Shown here piece by piece: positions 10,047-17,667 of a stretch of DNA of 64,000 bases. The translations under genes were made by a program, and so were the position numbers. The notes below the pieces were generated by a model that ran no database searches, was not told the origin of the DNA, and worked only from the letters and a program-made list of their open reading frames with translations. Within the stretch, counting starts at the first letter, position 1. Each line of letters starts with the position of its first letter. The stretch is from Paracoccaceae bacterium (GTDB taxonomy: Bacteria > Pseudomonadota > Alphaproteobacteria > Rhodobacterales > Rhodobacteraceae): assembly GCA_014762635.1 (NCBI GenBank), contig JABURR010000017.1:1-64000 (forward strand), read 5' to 3'.

Positions 10047-10735
10047 GTGCGCATCAGCCCCACGAGGCGGCCCTGAACCTTGACCTGGTCGTCGCGGAAG
10101 ATGCGCGTCTCGTAGGCCGGGTTCGCGGCTTCCAGTGCCACGGCTCCTGCGGCACGGCGGAAGCGTTTCAGCGTTGCCTCGTGCCCGTCGACCAGCGCCA
10201 CGACGATATCGCCGTTGTCGGCGGTGGATGTTTCCCGGATCACGACGATGTCGCCATCGTTGATGCCCGCGTCGATCATCGAGTCGCCCTTGACCTCAAG
10301 CGCGTAGTGATGCCCGCCGACGCGAAGCATCGATGCGGGGACTGCCACGTTGTGAGATACTTCGCTGATCGCCTCGATCGGGACACCAGCAGCGATGCGG
10401 CCCATGACGGGGAGTTCCACGGCATGGTTTTCCCGCTCGACCTGCAGCGCTGCTGCCGGGCGCGGTGTTCGGTCCCCCTCGATCACGCGGGGGGTGAAAC
10501 CATGCGGGCGCTGTTCCATGGACTCGGGCAGTTTGACGATCTCGATGGCGCGGGCACGGTGGGCAAGGCGGCGGATAAAGCCGCGTTCCTCAAGCGCCGT
10601 GATCAGCCTGTGGATGCCGGACTTGGAGCGCAAATCCAGCGCATCCTTCATCTCGTCGAAGGAAGGCGGCACGCCGTCCCGTTGCATCCGCTTGTGAATG
10701 AAATCCAACAGTTCCAGTTGCTTCTTGGTCAACAT
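10040..10735 (-). CDS. lexA: LexA repressor
   Basis: LexA represses SOS genes and self-cleaves when RecA is activated. The 231-residue product has an N-terminal winged helix ([13 protein letters not shown] to about residue 65). It then has an autocleavage Ala-Gly bond in RIAAGVP near residue 115 and an S24-type serine-lysine dyad in GDSMID near 152 and ATLKRF near 190. A longer frame starts five codons earlier, but MLTKKQ fits the family. The upstream gap carries three GTTC half-sites spaced as LexA boxes, which implies autoregulation. The 3' end overlaps the comEC 3' end by 7 bases. Confidence 0.97.
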   Translation of the reverse strand: MLTKKQLELLDFIHKRMQRDGVPPSFDEMKDALDLRSKSGIHRLITALEERGFIRRLAHRARAIEIVKLPESMEQRPHGFTPRVIEGDRTPRPAAALQVERENHAVELPVMGRIAAGVPIEAISEVSHNVAVPASMLRVGGHHYALEVKGDSMIDAGINDGDIVVIRETSTADNGDIVVALVDGHEATLKRFRRAAGAVALEAANPAYETRIFRDDQVKVQGRLVGLMRTY

Positions 10736-10780
10736 TGTCTCGATCCTCAAAGGGGCCTGGGCAGCGCGCCGTTGCTCGGC

Positions 10781-10806
10781 GTTCAGACAATGTTCTACGT
10801 GCGTTC
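10781..10806. promoter_or_regulatory. triple LexA operator upstream of lexA
   Basis: The sequence reads GTTC-AGACAAT-GTTC-TACGTGC-GTTC. It is two overlapping matches to GTTC-N7-GTTC, the direct-repeat LexA box known for alphaproteobacteria, sharing the middle half-site. It lies 46 bases upstream of the lexA start and downstream of the moeA stop, so it should control lexA rather than the moa/moe genes. Confidence 0.9.
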
Positions 10807-10824
10807 TCTGTTTGTGTCAACGCC

Positions 10825-12000
10825 CTATGGTAGGGGAATGAACTCGATCAGATCGCCTTCCGCGCGCGCCGGGTCGCCGATCGGGCGGATCATGAGGGCG
10901 TTGGCCGAGGATAGGACCGAAATCAGGGAGCTGTCCTGGCGGTCGTAGGCGGTGATACGATCGCCATCGAGCCAGGCGCGCATGTAATGTTCGCGCTTGC
11001 CGTTGGGCTCCAGCGCGCGGGCGAGGCGGGCTTGGCGACGCAGCATGGCTTTCGGCGCGAGCCCCTGCATCGCGCGGATCGCGGGTAGGATGAAGAGCGT
11101 TCCGCACACCATCGAGGACACCGGGTTGCCCGGCAATCCGATCATTGCTGCATCGCCCAGCCGGCCCGCCATCAGTGGTTTGCCCGGACGCATGGCGATC
11201 TTGTAGAAGCTGCGCTCCATTCCGATCTCGGCGGCTGCAGCGGCCACGAGGTCATGGTCCCCGACCGAGGCGCCGCCGATGGTCACCACCAGGTCAGCGC
11301 CTTCGGCCAGGTCGAAGGCCGTCTTGAGCGAGGCGGTGGTGTCGCGCGCGATGGGCAACATGCGGACCTGTGCGCCTTCGGCCTCGAACAGCGCCTTCAG
11401 GCCGAAGGCGTTGGAGGCGATGATCTGGTCCGGTCCGGGCGTCTCGCCGGGCATGACAAGTTCGTCCCCTGTGGCGATGAGCGCGATGACCGGGCGGCGC
11501 GCAACGGCAACCTCGGGGATGTTCATCGAGGCGAGCAGGGCTACGTCCGACGCGGACAGGCGCCGAGGCGCCTCAATCCGGGTGCCCGCCCGGAAATCGC
11601 CGCCTGCGGGACGGACATAGGAGGATTGGTCCAGATCCTCGCGCAGGGTGATTGTGTCGCCCTCGCGGAGCACGTCTTCCTGGATCACGATCCGGTCGGC
11701 GCCTTCCGGGACCGGGGCACCGGTGAAGATCCGCACCGCCTCACGCGGGCTGATCCGCCCGTTGAAGGCGTGGCCGGCGGCGGCCTCTCCGATCACGGTG
11801 AACTGGGCGCCGGGTTTGACCTCGGAGCCGATGACGGCATAGCCATCCATGGCAGATGACGGGAAGGGGGGCTGGTCGCGGCGCGCTTCCACCGCCTCCG
11901 CCAGAATTCGGCCCGCCGCGTCGATCAGCGGAACCGTTTCGGCCTCGAGCGGCGAGACCAGATCGAAGACATGGGATAGAGCCTCTTCGACCGAGATCAT
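10825..12000 (-). CDS. moeA: molybdopterin molybdotransferase MoeA
   Basis: MoeA inserts molybdate into adenylylated molybdopterin to make molybdenum cofactor. The 391-residue product has the MoeA four-domain order. SSAMDGYAV is near residue 50, an MPT-binding core ATGDELVMPGETPGPDQI near 175-195, GGASVGDHD near 245, GNPVSSMV near 290, and a C-terminal beta-barrel domain ends the protein. The ATG at 12000 shares a base with the moaC stop (TGATG). A GTG one codon upstream is an alternative. It is the third gene of trpC-moaC-moeA and is followed by lexA with its own operator. Confidence 0.95.
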   Translation of the reverse strand: MISVEEALSHVFDLVSPLEAETVPLIDAAGRILAEAVEARRDQPPFPSSAMDGYAVIGSEVKPGAQFTVIGEAAAGHAFNGRISPREAVRIFTGAPVPEGADRIVIQEDVLREGDTITLREDLDQSSYVRPAGGDFRAGTRIEAPRRLSASDVALLASMNIPEVAVARRPVIALIATGDELVMPGETPGPDQIIASNAFGLKALFEAEGAQVRMLPIARDTTASLKTAFDLAEGADLVVTIGGASVGDHDLVAAAAAEIGMERSFYKIAMRPGKPLMAGRLGDAAMIGLPGNPVSSMVCGTLFILPAIRAMQGLAPKAMLRRQARLARALEPNGKREHYMRAWLDGDRITAYDRQDSSLISVLSSANALMIRPIGDPARAEGDLIEFIPLP

Positions 12001-12476
12001 CACTTGGCCTCGTAGCGCCCGGATTTCCCGCCGTCCTTGAGGACCAGGCGGATGCCGCCGATTTCCATGCTCTTTTCCACGGCCTTCACCATGTCATAGA
12101 GGGTGAGCGCGGTGGTCGACACGGCGGTCAGCGCTTCCATCTCCACGCCGGTCTGGCCGGTGGTCTTGACGGTGGCTTCGATACGGACGCCGGGCAGAGC
12201 GGTGTCGGGCGTCAGTTCCACGGCGACCTTGGTGACCGGCAGCGGGTGGCAGAGCGGGATCAGGTCGGCAGTTTTCTTGGCGCCCATGATGCCAGCAAGG
12301 CGCGCGACACCCAGAACGTCGCCCTTCTTGGCGCGGCCTTCGGTGATGATCGCCAGCGTCTCGGGGGTCATCTTCACGAAACCCTCGGCCACGGCGACGC
12401 GAGAAGTCACGGCCTTTTCGCTCACGTCCACCATGTGGGCGTCGCCCTTGCCGTCGAAATGGGTCAGTTCGGACAT
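12000..12476 (-). CDS. moaC: cyclic pyranopterin monophosphate synthase MoaC
   Basis: MoaC converts the MoaA product to cyclic pyranopterin monophosphate, the first stable intermediate of molybdenum cofactor synthesis. The 158-residue product begins with the typical [18 protein letters not shown]. It carries the active-site lysine in [11 protein letters not shown] near residue 50, [13 protein letters not shown] near residue 75, and the [17 protein letters not shown] segment near residue 115. It is coupled by TGATG junctions to both trpC upstream and moeA downstream. Confidence 0.97.
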   Translation of the reverse strand: MSELTHFDGKGDAHMVDVSEKAVTSRVAVAEGFVKMTPETLAIITEGRAKKGDVLGVARLAGIMGAKKTADLIPLCHPLPVTKVAVELTPDTALPGVRIEATVKTTGQTGVEMEALTAVSTTALTLYDMVKAVEKSMEIGGIRLVLKDGGKSGRYEAK

Positions 12477-13285
12477 CAGGCGGCTCCTGCAGGGAGTGGG
12501 TTGGCGAGAATGCGTCGGGTGGCCTCGGCCACGTCGCTCTGGCGCATCAGGCTTTCGCCGATCAGAAAGCAGCGCGCGCCGTGGCGGGCCAGGTCGGCCA
12601 GGTCTTCGGGCGTGTTCAGACCGCTTTCGGCGACGAGCGTGCGCCCGGGTTCGGCCAGTCTGGAAAGGCGCCGCGTGGTTTCGAGCGTGGTCTCGAATGT
12701 CTTGAGATTGCGGTTGTTGATGCCCAGAAGCGGCGATTTCAACGCGGTTGCGCGCTCAAGCTCTTCCTCGTCATGGACTTCGACCAGCACGTCCATACCC
12801 CAGCTAAAGGCCGCGTCTTCCAATTCGGCGGCCTGTGCGTCCGAGACGCTTGCCATGATGATCAGGATGCAGTCCGCATGGAGCGCGCGCGCCTCGGCCA
12901 CCTGGTAGGTGTCGTACATGAAATCCTTGCGCAGCGCGGGCAGGGTGGTGGCTTCACGCGCGGCGGTCAGGAAAGGGTCTGCGCCCTGGAAACTCGGCCC
13001 GTCGGTCAGGACCGACAGGCAGGTTGCACCGCCGTCCTCATAGGACTTGGCCAGGGCTGGCGGATCGAAATCCGCGCGGATCAACCCTTTGGAGGGGCTG
13101 GCTTTCTTGACCTCGGCAATGAGGCCATAGCCGGTCTTGGACGCGGCGATGAGCCTCTCGGCGAAACCACGCACCGGCGGCGCGGCACGGGCGGCGTCTT
13201 CCACATCGGCGAGGGGGTGGCTGGCCTTGCGCGCGGCCACATCCTCGAGCTTGTAGGCTTTGATTTTATCGAGAACGGTCGTCAT
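12476..13285 (-). CDS. trpC: indole-3-glycerol phosphate synthase
   Basis: TrpC closes the indole ring, converting CdRP to indole-3-glycerol phosphate. The 269-residue monofunctional barrel has [11 protein letters not shown] near residue 60 (catalytic lysine and phosphate site), [14 protein letters not shown] near 118, and [13 protein letters not shown] near 185. It opens the trpC-moaC-moeA run. It is separated from trpG-trpD by about 27 kb, although in relatives I recall these three being adjacent. Its upstream gap of 127 bases to the divergent DUF2189 gene must hold its promoter, but no clear element is visible. Confidence 0.96.
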   Translation of the reverse strand: MTTVLDKIKAYKLEDVAARKASHPLADVEDAARAAPPVRGFAERLIAASKTGYGLIAEVKKASPSKGLIRADFDPPALAKSYEDGGATCLSVLTDGPSFQGADPFLTAAREATTLPALRKDFMYDTYQVAEARALHADCILIIMASVSDAQAAELEDAAFSWGMDVLVEVHDEEELERATALKSPLLGINNRNLKTFETTLETTRRLSRLAEPGRTLVAESGLNTPEDLADLARHGARCFLIGESLMRQSDVAEATRRILANPLPAGAA

Positions 13286-13412
13286 GGGATCGGCATAGCC
13301 CGAGACGCGAGGGAAGAAAAGAACAGATCATGCGGCACACGGCGCGCTTGATTTGGATCAGTGTCTGGCATGGGATGGTGTGAAGAATTCCAGCGGGGAA
13401 ATGGGAGGATCA

Positions 13413-14195
13413 ATGAGCAAGAGACAACCCGTGGAGCCATCGCGGCTACCGTCAGTTGGCCGCATCACGGTGGCCGAACTTTTCGCCGTCCTGAGCGATG
13501 GGTGGTTCGATTTCCGCAGGGCGCCCGCCTACGGGATGTTTTTCAGCGCGGTCTACGTGATCGGCGGCTTCGCCTTGATCTATTTGGGAGCCGGAACCGT
13601 CAGTTGGGTGCTGACCGTCTCCCTCGGGTTTCCGCTGGTCGCGCCCTTCGCCGCCGTGGGGCTTTACGAGGTCAGCCGGAGGCTGGAAACGGGCGAAGAC
13701 CTGTCCTGGTCCGAGGTGTTAGGCGTCGTGATCGCCGAAAAGGACCGGCAGATCCCGTGGATCGGCGCGATCATCGTGATCGCCTTCCTGTTCTGGACCT
13801 TCCTTGCCCATATGATCTTTGCCCTCTTCATGGGGCTGTCGGCGATGACCAACATCAGCAATTCCTACGAGGTCTTTCTGACTGGGCAGGGGTTTCTGAT
13901 GGCCTTGGTGGAACTCGGGATAGGGGGCGCGTTTGCCTTCCTGATCTTCTCGATCACCCTGGTAAGCCTGCCACTACTTCTGGAAAAGGAAGTGGATTTC
14001 GTGACCGCGATGCTTCTGAGCATGGCGGTCGTTACGCAGAACCTGCCGGTGATGCTGCTGTGGGCCGTGATGATCTCGGCGCTGCTGATCCTGGGGATGC
14101 TGCCCGCGTTCCTGGGGCTTTTCGTTGCGCTACCTGTGTTGGGTCACGCCACGTGGCACCTCTATCGGCGGGCGCTTTACGATGAGTTCAAATGA
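13413..14195 (+). CDS. DUF2189 family multi-pass membrane protein
   Basis: The 260-residue product has a short polar N-terminus followed by about six hydrophobic helices, for example FSAVYVIGGFALIYLGAG near residue 50 and GAIIVIAFLFWTFLAHMIFALF near 118. It also has paired small-residue helices at the C-terminus. This matches the DUF2189 family of uncharacterised inner-membrane proteins; no catalytic motif is visible. The ATG at 13413 was chosen because GGGAGG lies just upstream. It is divergent from trpC. Confidence 0.75.
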   Translation: MSKRQPVEPSRLPSVGRITVAELFAVLSDGWFDFRRAPAYGMFFSAVYVIGGFALIYLGAGTVSWVLTVSLGFPLVAPFAAVGLYEVSRRLETGEDLSWSEVLGVVIAEKDRQIPWIGAIIVIAFLFWTFLAHMIFALFMGLSAMTNISNSYEVFLTGQGFLMALVELGIGGAFAFLIFSITLVSLPLLLEKEVDFVTAMLLSMAVVTQNLPVMLLWAVMISALLILGMLPAFLGLFVALPVLGHATWHLYRRALYDEFK

Positions 14196-14245
14196 AAAGG
14201 ACACCGCAGCGCGATGCCCTTCCATATCAAGGCTGACCAGATGGT

Positions 14246-14761
14246 TTAGCTCTTGGATTCGGAAGCGGGCTTCGGAACCGCGCCACCTTTGCCCGCACCG
14301 GAGAGAGGATCGTCCTGACGCTGGACCGACCCTTCGAAATGCGCACCGCTTTCGATCGCGATGGTCTTGTGGATGATGTCGCCTTCCACACGCGCGCTCG
14401 ACGTCAGGCGAACCTTCAGACCGCGAACCCGGCCTTCAATGCGACCGTTCACGACAACGTCATCTGCTACGATTTCGCCTTTGACAGTGGCGGTCTCACC
14501 AACGGTGAGGAGATGGGCGCGGATGTCGCCTTCGACGGTGCCTTCAACCTGAATGTCGCCGGTCGTCTTCATGTTGCCGGTTACCGTGAGGTCCGACGAC
14601 AGCACCGATGCCGGCGGCTTGGCTTTCGGTGCGGTCGGGGTGGTGGGTTTGGTTTCGTTCATGCTGGACTTGCTCTCAGTGCTTTCTGCCGGCTTGGGGG
14701 CGGCGGTGGTTTCATTCATTTGGTTGGGGCCTGGTTCGTTGATTTTGGATTTAGAAAACAT
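14246..14761 (-). CDS. bactofilin
   Basis: Bactofilins are polymer-forming cytoskeletal proteins that localise cell-wall enzymes. The 171-residue product has a disordered Pro/Lys/Glu-rich N-terminus (residues 1-55). The core then repeats V-x-G-x-(I/V) units as a right-handed beta helix from SSDLTVTGNMKTTGDIQVEG to about residue 150, followed by a short polar tail. Its start lies inside the end of the upstream M23 peptidase gene (11-base overlap). This bactofilin-M23 pairing is well known and suggests joint action on peptidoglycan. Confidence 0.93.
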   Translation of the reverse strand: MFSKSKINEPGPNQMNETTAAPKPAESTESKSSMNETKPTTPTAPKAKPPASVLSSDLTVTGNMKTTGDIQVEGTVEGDIRAHLLTVGETATVKGEIVADDVVVNGRIEGRVRGLKVRLTSSARVEGDIIHKTIAIESGAHFEGSVQRQDDPLSGAGKGGAVPKPASESKS

Positions 14762-16148
14762 CTCTTCCTGCCTTGATGTAAGTCATCGGATTGACTGCCG
14801 AGCCATTCACTCGCACTTCGTAGTGCAGATGCGTACCGGTTGATCTGCCGGTATTTCCCATATCACCTATGCGGTCTCCACGCGATACTCTTTGCCCCAC
14901 CTGGACGTGGATTTCCGACATATGTGCATAACGGGTCTCGATTCCGAACTCGTGGCGGATCTTGACCAGGCGCCCGTAGGCACCAGCCCAGCCCGCATGC
15001 GTCACGACACCGTCGCCGGTCGCCAGGATCGGTGAACCGTGCGCCCCCGCGAAATCGGTTCCCTGGTGCATGCGCCCCCAACGCGGGCCGAAGCCGGACG
15101 TGTAGCGGAACGACGTCCGAAGCGGGAGGGAGAATGGTAGTTTTTCTGCTGCGATCCGGTACAGGTTCATCCGATCCATCTGTTCGAGGATCGAATTTGC
15201 GCGCACGCTGTCCGAGTCAAGCGGTTCACCCTTGGTCGAAAAGGTGATCGGAGTCAGTGGGCCGCCGCCAGTACCGGAATATCCCCGGCGGATCGAGTCG
15301 ATGATATCGTCAGTGGGAAGGCCGGCGGCGCGGAACATCTTGTCCAGCGGTTCCAGCGACACGCTCACCGCGTCTTCCAACTGCGCGAAGATACGGTCGT
15401 TGCGCTCTTCCATCAGTTTGTGATCAAGCGCCATCTGCTCGACAACATCGTCGGCCCTGATGGCGTTCAGGATCGCGGCATCGCGCTGCGAGGCGGTGTC
15501 GTTCAGCGTCAACGCCAGGATGTCGAGCGTCTGCGACATGTCTTCGATCCGGCCGCGCTCGGTGCTGGTGACCTCCGTCGCGTTCAGCTTTGACTCGAGC
15601 GCGGCGACTTCCTCGTTGGCCTCTTCGCGCTCCTGCATGGTACGGCGCAGGGTGGCCTGGATCACCTCGATCCCGGTCTCGAGTTCCTTGCGGCGATCTT
15701 CGGAGGCCAGCAGGGCCGACTGCATCTCCGAGATCTGGCCGAGGGCGATATTGAATCGCTCCTGTGCGGCAATCGCTTCTTGGGCACGCAGATTCCGCTC
15801 CGCCGCAAGCTGGTTGATCCGTTCTTCGTAGAGGGCCTGTTCCCGCTCGGCCTGGTCGCGGATGCTTCCGGACCCGATATTGTCCATCAGCAGGATCGCA
15901 CTGGCGATGATCGTCCAGCCGGTTACGAGCGCACCGCCGGTCCACGCGACCAACTGCGTGGTCGGAGAAAGGCGGATGAAACGCATGTCGGCGTCAGACC
16001 GCAGGAACAGGCGCCGTTCAGGAAAACGGCGTTCCAGCATCCGATCGACGCGATGAGCAACCCTGCTCACGACGGTGAGTTGGCCCCCGTGCAGATTCTT
16101 CGAAGTCACGCTATCGTCCCCGTCTGCCTCATTCTTCGGCCTGTGCAT
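14751..16148 (-). CDS. membrane-anchored M23 family metallopeptidase
   Basis: The 465-residue protein has an N-terminal cytoplasmic segment, one membrane helix near residues 65-90 and a long coiled coil at about 100-220. A C-terminal LytM/M23 domain follows, with HQGTDFAGAHGSPI near residue 365 (zinc His and Asp) and THLHYEVRVNG near residue 445 (HxH). It should cleave peptidoglycan cross-links, or activate amidases if degenerate, but the zinc motifs look intact. The gene overlaps the bactofilin start. The topology places the peptidase domain in the periplasm. Confidence 0.92.
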   Translation of the reverse strand: MHRPKNEADGDDSVTSKNLHGGQLTVVSRVAHRVDRMLERRFPERRLFLRSDADMRFIRLSPTTQLVAWTGGALVTGWTIIASAILLMDNIGSGSIRDQAEREQALYEERINQLAAERNLRAQEAIAAQERFNIALGQISEMQSALLASEDRRKELETGIEVIQATLRRTMQEREEANEEVAALESKLNATEVTSTERGRIEDMSQTLDILALTLNDTASQRDAAILNAIRADDVVEQMALDHKLMEERNDRIFAQLEDAVSVSLEPLDKMFRAAGLPTDDIIDSIRRGYSGTGGGPLTPITFSTKGEPLDSDSVRANSILEQMDRMNLYRIAAEKLPFSLPLRTSFRYTSGFGPRWGRMHQGTDFAGAHGSPILATGDGVVTHAGWAGAYGRLVKIRHEFGIETRYAHMSEIHVQVGQRVSRGDRIGDMGNTGRSTGTHLHYEVRVNGSAVNPMTYIKAGRDVF

Positions 16149-16289
16149 TCCCCATAGGCACAGGTTCGACCGAAATGATTACTGACCGTGATTCCGTTGT
16201 GCAACCGATTTGCCGCGATCCCGTCGGTGGGGGCGGCCATTCAACGGTTTCCGGCAAGAAATCGCCGATTCATATGATCAAATGCCGGA

Positions 16290-17111
16290 CTAGCGTGGTG
16301 GAATCTCGTCGGCGAGCGGCCAATAGAAATCAGGCGGCAAGCCCGCTTCGGCGCGTTTTTCCTCGTTGAAGGGGGGCTTCAGCGCGCCGTGGAAATACTT
16401 GCGGACAAGGGTGTGGAACACGTCTTTCGGGTCCGAATTTTCCCGCCCGCAGAGGAAGTGAAACCACTTGGATCCATAGGCCACGTGACCAACCTCTTCG
16501 GCATAGATCGTCTCGAGGGCTTCCACGGCGCCGCTGTCACCGGCCTTGCGAAAGATCTCGATCATGCCCGGCGTGACGTCCAGTCCGCGCGCCTCGAGAA
16601 CCATGGGAACGACGGCCAGCCGTCCCATCAGGTCTTCGGCGGTGTCTTCGGCCGCCCGCCACATACCGGCGTGGGCTGGCAGCGCCCCATAGTGGCTTCC
16701 GAGCCTTTCAAGGCAATCGCTTACCAGATTGAAATGCTTGGACTCCTCGTCCGCCGCCTTCACCCAGTCGTCGTAGAACCCCGGCGGCATGGGGACATGC
16801 GTGAACCGCGCGATGATGTCCCAGTGCAGGTCGACGGCGTTCAGTTCGATATGCGCCACCGCGTGCAGGAGCGCGAGGCGCCCTGGCTCGGTGCCCGGAC
16901 GCCTGCGGGGGACGTCTCTTGGTGACAGGAGTTCGGGTTTTTCAGGCCGCGACGGGCGCAGAGGTGGAGAGGCCCGCCCGATAGGCAACGGACGTCCAGC
17001 CTCCCGCGCGGCGAACCACGCCGCCGCATGGCGACGCGACAGTGCTGCCTTCGCGCGACCGTCGGCGGTGGTCAAAACCTCGGTCGCCATTTCCGCCAGG
17101 GACAAGGTCAC
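16290..17111 (-). CDS. DUF455 family ferritin-like protein
   Basis: The 273-residue product contains a ferritin-like di-iron helical bundle. Glu/His ligands are visible in AHIELNAVDLHWD near residue 100, ADEESKHFNLV near 130 and YAEEVGHVAYG near 220. It matches the DUF455 family, whose substrate is unknown and which is distantly like tRNA hydroxylase MiaE. A GTG start at 17111 is supported because GTGA overlaps the bcp stop, implying translational coupling to the peroxiredoxin; the nearby in-frame ATG at 17090 is the alternative. Confidence 0.85.
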   Translation of the reverse strand: MTLSLAEMATEVLTTADGRAKAALSRRHAAAWFAAREAGRPLPIGRASPPLRPSRPEKPELLSPRDVPRRRPGTEPGRLALLHAVAHIELNAVDLHWDIIARFTHVPMPPGFYDDWVKAADEESKHFNLVSDCLERLGSHYGALPAHAGMWRAAEDTAEDLMGRLAVVPMVLEARGLDVTPGMIEIFRKAGDSGAVEALETIYAEEVGHVAYGSKWFHFLCGRENSDPKDVFHTLVRKYFHGALKPPFNEEKRAEAGLPPDFYWPLADEIPPR

Positions 17112-17569
17112 AGGGACTGCACCGCGTCGAGAACCGCATCCACGTGGCCCGGCACCTTCACCTTGCGCCAGGTTGCTGCGATCTTGCCTTCGGCATCGAT
17201 CAGGAAGGTCGAGCGTTCGATCCCCATGAACTTCTTGCCGTACATGCTTTTTTCCTTCCAAACACCATAGCGCTCGCAGACGTCACTGTCCGCGTCCGAG
17301 GCGAGGATCACACCGAGATCATGCTTGTCGCGGAACTTGTCGTGCTTTGAAACAGTGTCCTTCGAGACGCCGATCACCGTTGCTCCGAGCGCTTCGAATT
17401 CCGCCAGGCGCGCCGTGAATTCCAGCGCTTCCCGGGTGCAGCCGGAGGTGTCGTCCTTGGGGTAGAAGTAGACCACCAGGGGCTTGCCCCGAAACGCGGA
17501 GAGGCTTACTTCCGATCCGCCATCCCGGGGAAGAATGAATTCCGGTGCGTTATCGCCGGTCTCGATCAT
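17108..17569 (-). CDS. bcp: PrxQ/Bcp-type peroxiredoxin
   Basis: This thiol peroxidase reduces hydrogen and organic peroxides. The 153-residue product has peroxidatic C44 in YPKDDTSGCTREALEF. The usual second cysteine five residues later is replaced by leucine. C98 in SDVCERYGVWKEKSMYGK is the likely resolving cysteine, as in the other PrxQ subtype. The start MIETGDNAPEF follows AGGAACAGG; longer in-frame upstream sequence is not family-like. It overlaps the DUF455 gene by 4 bases. A 22-bp palindrome lies 30 bases upstream of its start. Confidence 0.93.
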   Translation of the reverse strand: MIETGDNAPEFILPRDGGSEVSLSAFRGKPLVVYFYPKDDTSGCTREALEFTARLAEFEALGATVIGVSKDTVSKHDKFRDKHDLGVILASDADSDVCERYGVWKEKSMYGKKFMGIERSTFLIDAEGKIAATWRKVKVPGHVDAVLDAVQSL

Positions 17570-17598
17570 GTTATCCTGTTCCTTGTCGTGTTGGTTTT

Positions 17599-17620
17599 GT
17601 TTCTGTTCTAGAACAGAAAC
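17599..17620. promoter_or_regulatory. perfect 22-bp palindrome in a divergent promoter region
   Basis: The half-site GTTTCTGTTCT is followed at once by its exact reverse complement, giving 11+11 bases of perfect dyad symmetry. It lies in the 98-base gap between divergent bcp and the YhdP-like gene. It is a strong candidate operator for a dimeric repressor or activator controlling one or both genes. No T-run follows, so a terminator is unlikely. Confidence 0.75.
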
Positions 17621-17667
17621 CAGGAAGTTAAAGACCGGGCTGACTTGGCCCCGGCGACTGGTACCGG

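Noticed and set aside
10753-10784. Additional LexA half-sites flanking the lexA operator
   Set aside because: GTTG at 10771 is six, not seven, bases from the next GTTC, and GTGT after 10813 is mismatched. Only the three exact GTTC sites were kept.
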